Positions 40,326 through 49,142 of a stretch of DNA of 64,000 bases are shown one piece after another. Numbering within the stretch: the first letter of the stretch is position 1; the number at the start of each line of letters is the position of its first letter. The notes below the pieces were generated by a model. The model saw only the letters and a list, made by a program, of their open reading frames with translations. It was not told the DNA's origin and searched no databases. Source of the DNA: Mycolicibacterium peregrinum (lineage in GTDB: Bacteria > Actinomycetota > Actinomycetes > Mycobacteriales > Mycobacteriaceae). The DNA is taken from contig NZ_LZSO01000009.1 in assembly GCF_001665785.1 (NCBI RefSeq), positions 153,049-217,048 of the forward strand. The letters are read 5' to 3'. The position numbers and the translations under genes were made by a program.

Positions 40326-41138
40326 ATGGACGCTTTCGGGCAACGGCTGGCCGCCGCGGTGTCGGAGCGGGGGCCGCTGTGCCCCGGTATCGACCCTCAT
40401 CCCGAACTGCTGCGGGCGTGGGGCCTGTCCACCGACGCCGACGGCCTGGCCGCGTTCAGCGACATCTGTGTGACGGCGTTCGCCGGTTTCGCGATGGTGA
40501 AGCCCCAGGTGGCGTTCTTCGAGGCCTACGGCTCAGCGGGTTTCGCGGTGCTCGAACGCACCATGGGTGCGCTGCGCGAGTCCGGGGTGCTGGTGCTGGC
40601 CGATGCCAAGCGCGGGGACATCGGCTCGACCATGGCTGCCTATGCGGCGGCCTGGGCCGGTGATTCGCCACTGGCCGCGGATGCGGTGACGGCTTCCCCG
40701 TACCTGGGGTTCGGTTCGCTGCAGCCGCTGTTGGACACCGCCGCGGCCAATGGTCGTGGGGTTTTCGTGCTGGCCGCCACCTCCAATCCGGAGGGGGCGA
40801 GCGTGCAGCGCGCGATGGCCGGGTCACGCACCGTGGCTCAGTCCATCGTCGATTCCGTCGCTGAGGTGAATCGGATCGCTGCGCACTCCACCGGATCGGT
40901 CGGTGTGGTGGTCGGGGCGACCGTGACGGATCTGCCCGATCTGAGTGCGCTGGGCGGGCCGGTGTTGGTGCCCGGTGTGGGCGCTCAGGGCGGGCGTGCC
41001 GACGCGCTGGGTGGGCTCGGCGGGGCCCGACTGGTCCTGCCAGCGGTGTCCCGCGAGGTACTCCGGGCCGGCCCCGCGGTGGCCGATGTGCGCGCGGCCG
41101 CCGAGCGCCTGCGTGACGAGGTCGCCTACCTCGCCTGA
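40326..41138 (+). CDS. pyrF: Orotidine 5'-phosphate decarboxylase, type 2
   Basis: A 270-residue decarboxylase of the longer, type 2 family found in mycobacteria. The catalytic text [17 protein letters not shown] carries the Asp-Lys-x-x-Asp array, and [11 protein letters not shown] is the phosphate loop. It completes UMP synthesis. ATG 40326 begins two bases after the carB stop; the upstream open frame is carB shadow. Its last 13 bases overlap the convergent DUF2330 gene. Confidence 0.96.
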   Translation: MDAFGQRLAAAVSERGPLCPGIDPHPELLRAWGLSTDADGLAAFSDICVTAFAGFAMVKPQVAFFEAYGSAGFAVLERTMGALRESGVLVLADAKRGDIGSTMAAYAAAWAGDSPLAADAVTASPYLGFGSLQPLLDTAAANGRGVFVLAATSNPEGASVQRAMAGSRTVAQSIVDSVAEVNRIAAHSTGSVGVVVGATVTDLPDLSALGGPVLVPGVGAQGGRADALGGLGGARLVLPAVSREVLRAGPAVADVRAAAERLRDEVAYLA

Positions 41139-42187
41139 CGGCGGCCGCGGACCCTGAGCGTCCGAACGATGACGAACACGGCACCGATGGCGGCGGCTGC
41201 CAACAGGGCCAGGCCGGTGAGATCCCCGCGATCCCGTTCGCGGTAGATAACTTCCTGGTAATCGGTGTCGGAAGCCGCAGGCGCAAAGCCGTAATCGCCG
41301 TCGATCGATGCGGGGGAGTCGATCGTGTCGGTCCACCGGGTCAGGTAGTTCCCCGCTTCGAGGAACGTATCGAGCTCGCGGATCCCGCTCGATATGCGTC
41401 CGGCGAACCGCAGCTCGGGCTCTCGTCCGGAGACCGGGAATGCGGTCGGATCCATGCGGTGGTTGGCCAGCACATACAGGTCGACGGCCAGCGGGAGTTT
41501 GGCCGCGCGGGACAGGCGCATCGGGTAGATCACGGTGTCGGAGGCGAACGACAACCGCAATGGCTGCAGATTCCCGGTCAGAGTCTGGCCGGCCGCGTCG
41601 GGAAACAGTTGAATGGCCACGATCTCCCAACCATCGGCGATGTAGGGCGTGAGGTCGTCGGCCAGGCTCGGCGGCTGCTGAAAACCCTTCTGCGACAACC
41701 ACGAGGCCAATGCGTGGGGATCGTCAGAGGCCAGCCGGGTGACATTGAACGGCCCGAGTCGCTGCTGGCTGCGCACCGTGACCCCGTCGGGAGCGGCGGC
41801 GCTGACAAGGCCGTCTCCACGCTGGGAGAACATCCCCGACAACCAACCGAACGTCGGCCACCAGGAGTCGCGGTACTCGATACGCGGTGCCGACAATGCG
41901 GCCAATGCACTGAACACGGCCGGTTCGCCGAGCGTGACTTCGGCCTCTGACGGCACCGGCATGATCCAGGCAGCCTTCGACGAGCCGCCTCGCACGTTGA
42001 ACGACATCAGGATGTCCTCGGTGACACCGTCCCACGCGACGAGTGCGCGCTCGTCGGCGACGCTGGCGCCGGCGCGGTCGGGGATGTACGCGCCGCACCC
42101 ACATGCCCAGGCCGGGGCTGCGACGTTCGCTGTCAATCCGATCAACAGCAGGATGAGTACCGCGCTCGTCGATCGGATCACGGTCAT
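41126..42187 (-). CDS. DUF2330-family membrane-anchored exported protein
   Basis: A 353-residue protein. It has a signal peptide ([21 protein letters not shown], cleavage near residue 28), then the DUF2330 start [12 protein letters not shown] and [19 protein letters not shown], and a C-terminal transmembrane helix ([20 protein letters not shown]) with a basic tail. It should sit on the outer face of the cytoplasmic membrane. Function unknown. ATG 42187 is chosen because the signal peptide begins there; the frame stays open to 42322, but that stretch includes the terminator hairpin. It occupies part of the slot where M. tuberculosis carries PE15/PPE20. Confidence 0.85.
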   Translation of the reverse strand: MTVIRSTSAVLILLLIGLTANVAAPAWACGCGAYIPDRAGASVADERALVAWDGVTEDILMSFNVRGGSSKAAWIMPVPSEAEVTLGEPAVFSALAALSAPRIEYRDSWWPTFGWLSGMFSQRGDGLVSAAAPDGVTVRSQQRLGPFNVTRLASDDPHALASWLSQKGFQQPPSLADDLTPYIADGWEIVAIQLFPDAAGQTLTGNLQPLRLSFASDTVIYPMRLSRAAKLPLAVDLYVLANHRMDPTAFPVSGREPELRFAGRISSGIRELDTFLEAGNYLTRWTDTIDSPASIDGDYGFAPAASDTDYQEVIYRERDRGDLTGLALLAAAAIGAVFVIVRTLRVRGRRQAR

Positions 42188-42220
42188 ATCGTATGGGCTT
42201 GCAAGGCATCGAAGAGACGG

Positions 42221-42258
42221 AAAAAGGCGGGCCGCCACGGTGGCGACCCGCCTTTCTT
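42221..42258 (-). terminator. Hairpin terminator after the collagen-like gene
   Basis: A nine-bp stem AAAGGCGGG/CCCGCCTTT with an inner CGCCAC/GTGGCG helix, separated by one mismatch. On the minus strand it is followed by TTTTT, so it would stop transcripts of the gene at 42367-42909 before they enter the DUF2330 gene. The plus-strand side has TTTCTT, so it can act in both directions. Confidence 0.75.
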
Positions 42259-42366
42259 CAGCGCTGCTCGGCCAGCCCGACTGGGTGACCGTATCTTCCC
42301 GACGAGAATTGCTCGGATACAACCAGTTTGGTCAGTGCGTTGCCAGATGCGATGCGGCGCACCGGG

Positions 42367-42909
42367 TCACAGTGGGATCCAGATTCCGAAGAACCAGAAG
42401 CCCCATCCGTTGAAGTCCGGATTGAACAGCGGTGTCACCCACCTGCCGTTGTAGTTGAACGGCTGGTGGTCGAACCGGCCCTGGTCCATCCCACGCCAGG
42501 ACAGATCTGGGGGTGGCGGGCCCCAGTGCCCGCCGCGGTCATCTGGTCCGCCGTGGTCGCCCGGCCCTCCGGGCCCTCCGGGTCCGCGGTCGCCGGGTCC
42601 GCGGTCGCCGGGTCCGCGGTCGCCGGGACCACCGTGGTCGCCTTGCCAGCCGGGTCCGCCGTGGTCGCCCGGTCCGCCGGGGCCTCCCGGTCGATCTGGT
42701 CCGCCGGGGCCACCCGGACCGCCAGGATGATCGGGCCCACCGGGGCCACCCGGACCGCCCGGTCCTCCCGGTCCTCCCGGGCCCTGGCAGTTGCCGAAGT
42801 TGCACGATGGCCCGGGTTGGGCCGCCGCGAGCCCGGCCCCGGCGCTCAGGGTGGCGGCTCCGAGGACCACCGCCAGGGTAGAAGCGCAGGTCAGACGCTT
42901 GATGTTCAT
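42367..42909 (-). CDS. Secreted collagen-like Gly-Pro-rich protein
   Basis: A 180-residue protein with a signal peptide (LAVVLGAATLSAGAGLAAAQP, cleavage near residue 31). About 85 residues of Gly-X-Y type repeats follow (GPGGPGGPGG, three GDRGP units, HGGPG units). The unique C-terminal domain is aromatic (NYNGRWVTPLFNPDFNGWGF, then FFGIWIPL). Two Cys (CNFGNC) follow the signal. The Gly-Pro-X pattern could form a collagen-type triple helix or an extended surface spacer. The C-terminal text resembles short secreted mycobacterial proteins ending in a W/F-rich motif. No partner gene is seen. Confidence 0.85.
   Translation of the reverse strand: MNIKRLTCASTLAVVLGAATLSAGAGLAAAQPGPSCNFGNCQGPGGPGGPGGPGGPGGPDHPGGPGGPGGPDRPGGPGGPGDHGGPGWQGDHGGPGDRGPGDRGPGDRGPGGPGGPGDHGGPDDRGGHWGPPPPDLSWRGMDQGRFDHQPFNYNGRWVTPLFNPDFNGWGFWFFGIWIPL
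42535..42785. repeat. Tandem Gly-Pro codon repeats including three perfect 15-bp units
   Basis: The repeat region of the collagen-like gene. Three identical 15-base units (GGGTCCGCGGTCGCC on the plus strand) lie head to tail at 42580-42624, flanked by degenerate 9-base GPG-coding units. Slipped-strand change of copy number is likely, and would stay in frame because the units are multiples of three. Confidence 0.85.
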
Positions 42910-43411
42910 GTCCAGCTTCCCTTCACGGGCGTCAGATACCCGATCATCGGAGGCTATTTAGCTCAGCTGTGTAATCGCTATGCGGCAACTGGGCGGGGGT
43001 TAGGCGTCGGGTGCATATGCCGTCGTTTGACGTGCGCGTCACCTGTTCCGACACGCCCGACACGCCGTGACCAGCGAAAACTTTTTTTACCCGCCGGTAA
43101 TCCCAGGTTTTGGGGGCGCTGCCGCGGGGGTGGGGCATCTTCGGACTTAGCTGGCGGGTCCTCGAAAACCATTGACTTGCAGGAATATCCGGCCTCAGAG
43201 GCCGCCTGGATCGATGCTGGGCCGCGATTTCGGCGAAAAACCGGCGGCCGGCGGAGCGCACTACACGCTGGGCTTTTAGCGCCGTAACCAGGGGGTGGGG
43301 TTAGCGTTCGTCAGCCTGCGTGGGTACGGTCGTCGTCGCTGGCTGGTTTGCACTCCAGCCGTACAAAACAAGTGATGGCCGAAGAGAAATCGCCAGGAGA
43401 CGGAGGAAACC
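42910..43411. other. Long non-coding region upstream of mihF
   Basis: About 500 bases without a convincing gene. It holds a T7 run near 43082-43088. Near the mihF end, a candidate -10 box TACGGT (43324-43329) is followed by a small hairpin GGCTGG-N8-CCAGCC (43341-43360) that would lie in the mihF leader. Open frames inside the region have Arg-rich shadow composition. Confidence 0.45.
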
Positions 43412-43726
43412 GTGGCCCTTCCCCAGTTGACCGACGAACAGCGCGCGGCAGCGTTGGAGAAGGCTGCTGCCGCACGTCGAGCGCGAGCCGAGCTCAAGGA
43501 TCGACTCAAGCGTGGCGGCACCAACCTCAAGCAGGTGCTCACCGACGCCGAGACCGATGAGGTCTTGGGCAAGATGAAGGTCTCCGCACTGCTGGAGGCC
43601 CTGCCCAAGGTCGGCAAGGTCAAGGCGCAGGAAATCATGACCGAGCTGGAGATCGCCCCGACCCGCCGTCTGCGCGGCCTCGGTGATCGTCAGCGCAAGG
43701 CCCTCCTGGAGAAGTTCGACCAGTAG
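43412..43726 (+). CDS. mihF: Mycobacterial integration host factor mIHF
   Basis: A 104-residue, helical, basic DNA-binding protein. [20 protein letters not shown] opens the N-terminal helix, and [20 protein letters not shown] with [14 protein letters not shown] forms the helix-two-turn-helix DNA-binding part. mIHF is an essential nucleoid protein and the host factor for phage L5 integration. GTG 43412 has GGAGG eight bases before it. gmk follows after 11 bases, so the two are co-transcribed. Confidence 0.96.
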   Translation: MALPQLTDEQRAAALEKAAAARRARAELKDRLKRGGTNLKQVLTDAETDEVLGKMKVSALLEALPKVGKVKAQEIMTELEIAPTRRLRGLGDRQRKALLEKFDQ

Positions 43727-43737
43727 AGACGCCCGCA

Positions 43738-44331
43738 TTGAGCGCTGGTAGAGGGGCCGGGCAACACACATCGACGGCTCCGGTCGTCGTGTTGTCCGGT
43801 CCCTCCGCCGTCGGGAAGTCCACCGTGATCCGCTGTCTGCGGGAGCGGCTACCCGACTTGTATTTCTCCGTCTCGGTCACGACCAGGGCACCGCGGCCGG
43901 GCGAGGTCGACGGAGTCGACTACACATTTGTGTCCAAAGAGCGGTTTCAGCAGCTGATCGATGCCGGCGAGCTGCTCGAATGGGCTGAAATTCACGGCGG
44001 TCTGCAGCGCTCGGGAACGCCGGCGCAGCCGGTGCGCGAGGCCACCCGGGCCGGGCGCCCGGTGCTGATCGAGGTCGATCTGGCCGGCGCGCGCGCCGTC
44101 AAGAAGGCCATGCCCGAGGCGGTATCGGTGTTCCTCGCGCCGCCGAGCTGGGACGAACTGGTCAACCGATTGTCTGGCCGCGGCACCGAGACACCTGAGG
44201 TGATGGCCAGGCGATTGGAGACGGCGCGGGCCGAAATGGCCGCGAAATCCGACTTTGACCAGGTTGTGGTGAACCGCCAGTTGGATACCGCCTGCGCTGA
44301 ATTGGTATCCTTGCTGGTGGACAGCCGATGA
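43738..44331 (+). CDS. gmk: Guanylate kinase
   Basis: A 197-residue kinase that phosphorylates GMP to GDP. P-loop [14 protein letters not shown]-binding [19 protein letters not shown] and the mycobacterial variant [13 protein letters not shown] (in place of the common HGNYYGT) are present, with [14 protein letters not shown] downstream. TTG 43738 is the only start that gives a normal N-terminal extension; GTG 43789 would start right at the P-loop strand. No strong ribosome site is seen, so coupling to mihF is likely. Confidence 0.94.
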   Translation: MSAGRGAGQHTSTAPVVVLSGPSAVGKSTVIRCLRERLPDLYFSVSVTTRAPRPGEVDGVDYTFVSKERFQQLIDAGELLEWAEIHGGLQRSGTPAQPVREATRAGRPVLIEVDLAGARAVKKAMPEAVSVFLAPPSWDELVNRLSGRGTETPEVMARRLETARAEMAAKSDFDQVVVNRQLDTACAELVSLLVDSR

Positions 44332-44422
44332 CTCATCGTGCCGGGACCGACGCGATCGGATCCGCGAGCCACCAGCACGCTGTTCAGTAACCGCATTCAC
44401 GCAACCGCCAGGAGACTTTTTC

Positions 44423-44743
44423 GTGAGCACCCCGCACGCCGATGCGCAGCTGGCCGCTGCGGACGACATCGATTCGTCCGCCGCCAGCGCCTACGACACG
44501 CCGCTGGGCATCACCAACCCGCCCATCGACGAGTTGCTGGACCGCGCGTCGAGCAAGTACGCGCTGGTGATCTATGCCGCCAAGCGGGCGCGTCAGATCA
44601 ACGATTACTACAACCAGCTCGGCGACGGCATTCTTGAGTATGTCGGCCCTCTGGTCGAGCCCGGTCTGCAGGAGAAGCCGCTGTCGATCGCGATGCGGGA
44701 GATCCACGAGGACCTGCTCGAGCACACCGAGGGCGGCGAGTAG
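44423..44743 (+). CDS. rpoZ: RNA polymerase omega subunit
   Basis: A 106-residue protein. The conserved core is [39 protein letters not shown] and, near the C-terminus, [18 protein letters not shown]. Omega stabilises the beta-prime subunit. It has the long N-terminal extension typical of mycobacteria. GTG 44423 lies after AGGAG. coaBC starts 19 bases downstream. Confidence 0.96.
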   Translation: MSTPHADAQLAAADDIDSSAASAYDTPLGITNPPIDELLDRASSKYALVIYAAKRARQINDYYNQLGDGILEYVGPLVEPGLQEKPLSIAMREIHEDLLEHTEGGE

Positions 44744-44762
44744 CCAGGCCAGGGCCGGAGAC

Positions 44763-46010
44763 GTGAGCGCGGGTAAGCGAATCGTCGTCGGTGTGGCCGG
44801 CGGCATTGCCGCCTACAAGGCGTGCACCCTGGTCCGTCAACTCACCGAGGCGGGCCATTCGGTACGCGTCCTGCCCACCGAGTCGGCTCTGCGCTTCGTC
44901 GGCGCCGCCACCTTCGAAGCCCTTTCGGGCAATCCCGTGCACACCGGTGTGTTCACCGACGTGCACGAGGTCCCGCACGTCCGGATCGGCCAGGAGGCCG
45001 ATCTCGTCGTCGTCGCACCCGCTACCGCAGACCTGCTGGCGCGTGCCGTGGCAGGCCGCGCCGACGACCTCTTGACCGCCACGCTGCTCACGGCGCGATG
45101 TCCGGTGCTGTTCGCGCCCGCGATGCACACCGAGATGTGGTTTCACCCGGCCACCGTCGACAACGTGACCACATTGCGCCGTCGGGGCGCTGTGGTGCTC
45201 GAACCGGCGTCCGGCCGGCTCACCGGGGCCGACAGCGGTGCAGGACGGCTCCCCGAGGCCGAAGAGATCGCCACCTTTGCCCAGTTGTTGCTGGAGCGGA
45301 GCGACGCCCTGCCCTATGACCTGGCCGGCGTCAAGGCGCTGGTGACCGCCGGCGGGACCCGTGAGCCCATCGATCCGGTGCGGTTCATCGGTAACCGCAG
45401 CTCGGGCAAGCAGGGATATGCCGTGGCCAGGGTTCTGGCCCAGCGCGGTGCCGACGTGACGCTCGTCGCGGGTAACACCGCCGGTCTGGTCGACCCGGCG
45501 GGCGTCGACGTCGTGCACATCGGTTCTGCCGCTCAATTGCGAGACGCGGTGTCCAAGTACGCCCCCGAGGCCAATGTTCTGGTGATGGCCGCAGCTGTTG
45601 CCGACTTCCGGCCTGCACAGGTGGCCACCAGCAAGATCAAAAAGGGCAGCGCCTCCGAGCCCAATTCCATCGACCTCGTCCGCAACGACGACGTGCTCGC
45701 CGGAGCAGTGCGCGCCCGTGGCGAGGGACAGTTGCCGAATATGCGCGCCATCGTCGGTTTCGCTGCCGAGACCGGCGACGCCAACGGTGACGTGCTGTTC
45801 CACGCCAGGGCCAAACTCCAGCGCAAGGGATGCGATCTGCTGGTGGTGAACGCCGTGGGGGAGAACCGTGCGTTCGAGGTGGACAACAACGACGGTTGGT
45901 TGCTGAGCGCGGACGGCGCCGAGGCTGCACTCGAGCACGGCTCGAAGACGCTGATGGCCACCCGTATCGTGGACGCGATCGGGGCGTTCCTGGGCAAGCT
46001 CGACGGGTGA
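44763..46010 (+). CDS. coaBC: Bifunctional phosphopantothenoylcysteine decarboxylase/synthase (CoaBC, Dfp)
   Basis: A 415-residue enzyme of coenzyme A synthesis. The N-terminal flavin decarboxylase (CoaC) reads VVGVAGGIAAYKACTLVR and VVAPATADLLARAVAG, and has a PXMNXXMW-type motif as PAMHTEMW. Asn is His here, as I recall for other mycobacteria. The CoaB half starts near residue 185 (VTAGGTREPIDPVRFIGNRS) and contains AAAVADFRP. GTG 44763 is chosen by family length. Confidence 0.96.
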   Translation: MSAGKRIVVGVAGGIAAYKACTLVRQLTEAGHSVRVLPTESALRFVGAATFEALSGNPVHTGVFTDVHEVPHVRIGQEADLVVVAPATADLLARAVAGRADDLLTATLLTARCPVLFAPAMHTEMWFHPATVDNVTTLRRRGAVVLEPASGRLTGADSGAGRLPEAEEIATFAQLLLERSDALPYDLAGVKALVTAGGTREPIDPVRFIGNRSSGKQGYAVARVLAQRGADVTLVAGNTAGLVDPAGVDVVHIGSAAQLRDAVSKYAPEANVLVMAAAVADFRPAQVATSKIKKGSASEPNSIDLVRNDDVLAGAVRARGEGQLPNMRAIVGFAAETGDANGDVLFHARAKLQRKGCDLLVVNAVGENRAFEVDNNDGWLLSADGAEAALEHGSKTLMATRIVDAIGAFLGKLDG

Positions 46011-46104
46011 CGCGACGTACGCATCAATGTGCGGATAAGGGTTGCGCAATGGCGTCCCACGCGCTTGGGTGCAACAGGGCATAGATATTATTCGCCTAAC
46101 TAAG

Positions 46105-46150
46105 TAGTTTTGAGACTGAAAACTTTTTCAGATCGGCAAGGAAGGAAGCG
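46105..46150 (+). promoter_or_regulatory. Possible promoter and leader hairpin of metK
   Basis: TAGTTT (46105-46110) fits a TANNNT -10 box within an AT-rich stretch. It is followed by a tight hairpin CTGAAAA-CT-TTTTCAG (46116-46131) and then the ribosome site AAGGAAGGAAG (46138-46148). The hairpin is small and does not resemble a SAM riboswitch. Confidence 0.4.
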
Positions 46151-46154
46151 GACC

Positions 46155-47354
46155 GTGAGCGAAGGTCGCCTGTTTACCAGTGAGTCGGTAACCGAAGGGC
46201 ACCCCGACAAGATCTGTGATGCGATCAGCGACTCGGTGCTCGACGCGCTGCTGGAGCAGGACCCCAAGTCTCGGGTCGCGGTGGAAACGCTGGTGACCAC
46301 CGGCCAGGTGCACGTCGCCGGCGAGGTCACCACCTCCGCCTACGCCGACATCCCGAAGATCGTGCGTGACCGCATCCTGGAGATCGGTTACGACTCGTCC
46401 ACCAAGGGCTTCGACGGCGCCTCGTGCGGTGTGAACATCGCCATCGGTGCGCAGTCGCCGGACATCGCCCAGGGCGTGGACACCGCCCATGAGGCGCGCG
46501 TCGAAGGAGCCGGCGACCCGCTGGATGCCCAGGGCGCCGGTGACCAGGGCCTGATGTTCGGGTACGCCATCGGCGATACCCCCGAGCTGATGCCCCTGCC
46601 TATCGCGCTGGCCCACCGGCTCTCGCGGAGGCTGACCGAGGTCCGCAAGAACGGCGTACTCGACTACCTGCGCCCGGACGGCAAGACGCAGGTCACCATC
46701 CAGTACGAGGGCAAGACCCCGGTGCGGCTGGACACCGTGGTGCTGTCGACGCAGCACGCCGACGGCATCGACCTCGACGGCACCCTGACCCCGGACATCC
46801 GGGAGAAGGTCGTCAACACCGTGCTGGCCGATCTCAACCACGAGACGCTGGACACCTCCGATTTCCGCCTGCTGGTCAACCCGACCGGCAAGTTCGTGCT
46901 GGGCGGGCCGATGGGCGACGCCGGTCTGACCGGCCGGAAGATCATCGTCGACACCTACGGCGGCTGGGCCCGCCACGGCGGCGGCGCCTTCTCCGGCAAG
47001 GATCCGTCAAAGGTGGACCGTTCGGCCGCGTACGCGATGCGTTGGGTGGCCAAGAACGTCGTCGCTGCCGGCCTGGCGGAGCGCGTCGAGGTCCAGGTGG
47101 CCTACGCCATCGGCAAGGCGGCCCCGGTCGGCCTGTTCGTCGAGACGTTCGGCACCGAGACCGTCGACCCGGCTCGCATCGAGAAGGCCATCAGCAGCGT
47201 GTTCGATCTGCGCCCCGGCGCGATCATCCGCGACCTGGACCTGCTGCGGCCGATCTACGCGCAGACGGCCGCCTACGGCCACTTCGGGCGCACCGACATC
47301 GAACTGCCCTGGGAACAGCTCAACAAGGTCGAGGACCTGAAGGCCTCGGTCTAG
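46155..47354 (+). CDS. metK: S-adenosylmethionine synthetase
   Basis: A 399-residue enzyme making SAM from methionine and ATP. Signature motifs: [28 protein letters not shown] and [22 protein letters not shown] 46155 gives [12 protein letters not shown], the usual N-terminus, and lies after AAGGAAGG. A strong terminator follows the stop after 11 bases, closing the mihF-to-metK run. Confidence 0.98.
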   Translation: MSEGRLFTSESVTEGHPDKICDAISDSVLDALLEQDPKSRVAVETLVTTGQVHVAGEVTTSAYADIPKIVRDRILEIGYDSSTKGFDGASCGVNIAIGAQSPDIAQGVDTAHEARVEGAGDPLDAQGAGDQGLMFGYAIGDTPELMPLPIALAHRLSRRLTEVRKNGVLDYLRPDGKTQVTIQYEGKTPVRLDTVVLSTQHADGIDLDGTLTPDIREKVVNTVLADLNHETLDTSDFRLLVNPTGKFVLGGPMGDAGLTGRKIIVDTYGGWARHGGGAFSGKDPSKVDRSAAYAMRWVAKNVVAAGLAERVEVQVAYAIGKAAPVGLFVETFGTETVDPARIEKAISSVFDLRPGAIIRDLDLLRPIYAQTAAYGHFGRTDIELPWEQLNKVEDLKASV

Positions 47355-47365
47355 CTATTTCTGCC

Positions 47366-47404
47366 AACAGCCCCCGATCGCTGATCGGGGGCTGTTGTGT
47401 TTCC
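47366..47404 (+). terminator. Strong intrinsic terminator after metK
   Basis: A 14-bp perfect stem (47366-47379 with 47383-47396) around a three-base loop, GC-rich at the centre and followed by GTGTTT. It lies 11 bases after the metK stop and is the clearest terminator in the window. Confidence 0.93.
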
Positions 47405-47477
47405 CGGGGTGCGGGTGTGACCGGATCCACGGAGTCGCAAGCAAACACAGGTATGGCTCGACGGCTACTATCGCGCG

Positions 47478-47981
47478 GTGACTGACAACAGCGTGCCGCC
47501 CCAGTACTCGTACGACCCACAGAATCCGTACCAAGCGCACAACCCGTACGGCACGCCCGCGCCGACCCCCGCGGCTTTCGAGGTTCCCGAAAAGTGGCGC
47601 AGCCGATTCGACTTTTTCTCCCGTTATGGCCAGCCGTCATCCTCGCCCGAGGCGACGGCCGCGTTCAGACAGCTCTCGTTCGGGCAGCGGATGCGGCTGG
47701 GGGCAAACGGTCCTGCGTTTTTCTTCGGTCCGATCTATTTCGCAATCAAGGGGCCGTGGCGCAAGGGCCTCACGCTGTTCGCCGCGTCGTTCGTCTTGAG
47801 TTTCGTCATCGGGCTCGTCGAATTCGTGCTGAACTTCACCATCCCGCCGGCCTCCTACGGCGTCGCGATCGGCGTGCTCTACTCCAGCACCGCGAACTGG
47901 GCCTACTTCCTTCACGTCACCCAGGGCAGCACCAGCTGGAACCCGTTCGAAGGCACCCCGTTTCTCCGTCGGAAGCGCTGA
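47478..47981 (+). CDS. DUF2628 membrane protein
   Basis: A 167-residue protein. The N-terminus is Pro/Tyr-rich (QYSYDPQNPYQAHNPYG). After the helix SRFDFFSRYG comes a membrane part with about three hydrophobic segments (AFFFGPIYFAIKGPWRKGLT, FVLSFVIGLVEFVLNF, YGVAIGVLYSSTANWAYFL). That pattern is DUF2628. Function unknown. GTG 47478 is preceded by TACTAT at -12 to -7 (47466-47471), a leaderless promoter, and there is no ribosome site. Confidence 0.82.
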   Translation: MTDNSVPPQYSYDPQNPYQAHNPYGTPAPTPAAFEVPEKWRSRFDFFSRYGQPSSSPEATAAFRQLSFGQRMRLGANGPAFFFGPIYFAIKGPWRKGLTLFAASFVLSFVIGLVEFVLNFTIPPASYGVAIGVLYSSTANWAYFLHVTQGSTSWNPFEGTPFLRRKR

Positions 47982-48029
47982 AGCCCAGCTTCTGGCAGCG
48001 TCACCTGAGGCCGCCCCACGTTGTGGTGG

Positions 48030-48389
48030 TCACCAAGACCGGTCGAACAACACGATCTCACCCTTGGCGGGCAGATGTGCGATGTACCGCTGGAAGTACC
48101 ACTCGCCGCGCTCGGGTTCGGTGGGTGCCGGCAGCGCGGCCACCCGGGCGACGCGCGGGCTGAGATACTCGGTGATCCGCTTGATGGTGCCACCCTTGCC
48201 TGCGGCGTCGCGATCCTCGAACACCACCACGACGCGAGCGCCGGTGTGTTTGACCCACTCCTGCAATTTCACGAATTCCGTTTGCAGCCGGAATAACTCG
48301 GCCTCGTACACCTTGTTCGAGAGTTGCGGCCGACCGGTACGCGAGGACTACTTCTCGGCCGCCGATTCATCGTTGGATCCTGCACCCAT
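48030..48389 (-). pseudogene. Remnant of polyphosphate kinase 2 (ppk2)
   Basis: The frame encodes [38 protein letters not shown] and [10 protein letters not shown], the first third of a PPK2, including the Walker A-like GKGG and Walker B DRSW. A possible ATG at 48389 is followed by an in-frame TAG at codon 14 (48348-48350), before the conserved part. The frame also ends right after DRSW, where PPK2 continues with a lid module and about 180 more residues; none of that text appears downstream. With both a nonsense codon and a missing C-terminus the gene is dead. An intact copy is presumably elsewhere. Confidence 0.85.
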
Positions 48390-48434
48390 GGTCAGATCCT
48401 AAGTCGCCGGTCACCAGAAACCAGGTTGCCGACG

Positions 48435-49043
48435 TCAAGCGTCATTCTGGCGGTAGGGCCGTACGACGCCGCCCGCAAGTACACGTGCACGCTCGAGTCC
48501 GTCATCGGTGCCGAACAGCTCGCGACGTGTGTTGCCCGCACACAGGTAGGCATCGACTCGGAAGGCGTCTTCGGCGGGATCGGGTGAACCCGCCACGGAG
48601 AACTCGTTTTCCAGCAGTTCCAGCCACTCCCGCTTGAGGTTTCGCACCGCGTCGGCCACGGGCCCGGTGCGATGCCCGAACTCGACCGATGTCGCCGATA
48701 CGAAGCAACCGCCCGGGAACACCTCGGCGCGCAGGTACGCCAACCAGGAATCGAGAAGGGCATCGAGCCGCGCGGCTCCGGGCGGACAGCTCAGTGCCGG
48801 ACGGATGACGACGTCGATGTAGACCCGGCGGGCTTCTGCTACTGCGGCCAGCTGGATCGCCTCCCGGTTGTCGAAGACCGTGAGGATCCCGCTTTTGCTC
48901 ACCCCGGTCGATGCGGACAGGCCACCCACGGTGATCCCGTCCAGGCCGTGTGTGGTGGCGATGTCTGCAGCGGTCCGCGCGACCAGCCGACGGGTGGCGT
49001 CGCCACGCGCTCTCCGCCCGTCGGCCGCGGGCAAAACGGTCAT
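48435..49043 (-). CDS. TetR-family regulator
   Basis: A 202-residue regulator. Residues about 17-65 are the TetR HTH (RTAADIATTHGLDGITVGGL, STGVSKSGILTVFDNREAI), and the rest is a helical ligand domain with CFVSATSVEFGHRTG. The ATG at 49043 has TACTGT at -12 to -7 on the minus strand (49055-49050), a leaderless start. It is divergent from the SRPBCC gene, with a palindromic operator between them, so it probably represses that gene and itself. Ligand unknown. Confidence 0.92.
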   Translation of the reverse strand: MTVLPAADGRRARGDATRRLVARTAADIATTHGLDGITVGGLSASTGVSKSGILTVFDNREAIQLAAVAEARRVYIDVVIRPALSCPPGAARLDALLDSWLAYLRAEVFPGGCFVSATSVEFGHRTGPVADAVRNLKREWLELLENEFSVAGSPDPAEDAFRVDAYLCAGNTRRELFGTDDGLERARVLAGGVVRPYRQNDA

Positions 49044-49107
49044 CAGTTCACAGTAGCCACACTCTGGACGTAGGGCGGCCGAGTCGCGTACAGTCGGCGT
49101 TGACGAA

Positions 49108-49133
49108 TATGCGACCGATCGGTCGTATAGATT
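49108..49133. promoter_or_regulatory. TetR operator palindrome over the SRPBCC gene promoter
   Basis: CGACCGATCGGTCG (49112-49125) is a perfect 14-bp palindrome inside a near-symmetric AT(G)CGACC...GGTCGTAT context, typical of TetR-family sites. It lies between a TTGACG (49100-49105) and the TATAGATT stretch (49126-49133) that probably forms the -10 region of the gene at 49143. Confidence 0.8.
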
Positions 49134-49142
49134 GGAGGGGCA

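Noticed and set aside
42535..42785. CRISPR-like or VNTR array
   Set aside because: The repeats have no spacers and translate as Gly-Pro units inside a signal-peptide gene.
42944..43261. Possible small gene on the minus strand upstream of mihF
   Set aside because: Arg/Pro/Ser-rich shadow text, no ribosome site, no motif.
46011..46154. SAM riboswitch before metK
   Set aside because: Only a nine-base-scale hairpin is present; no multi-helix core or pseudoknot typical of SAM riboswitches can be drawn.
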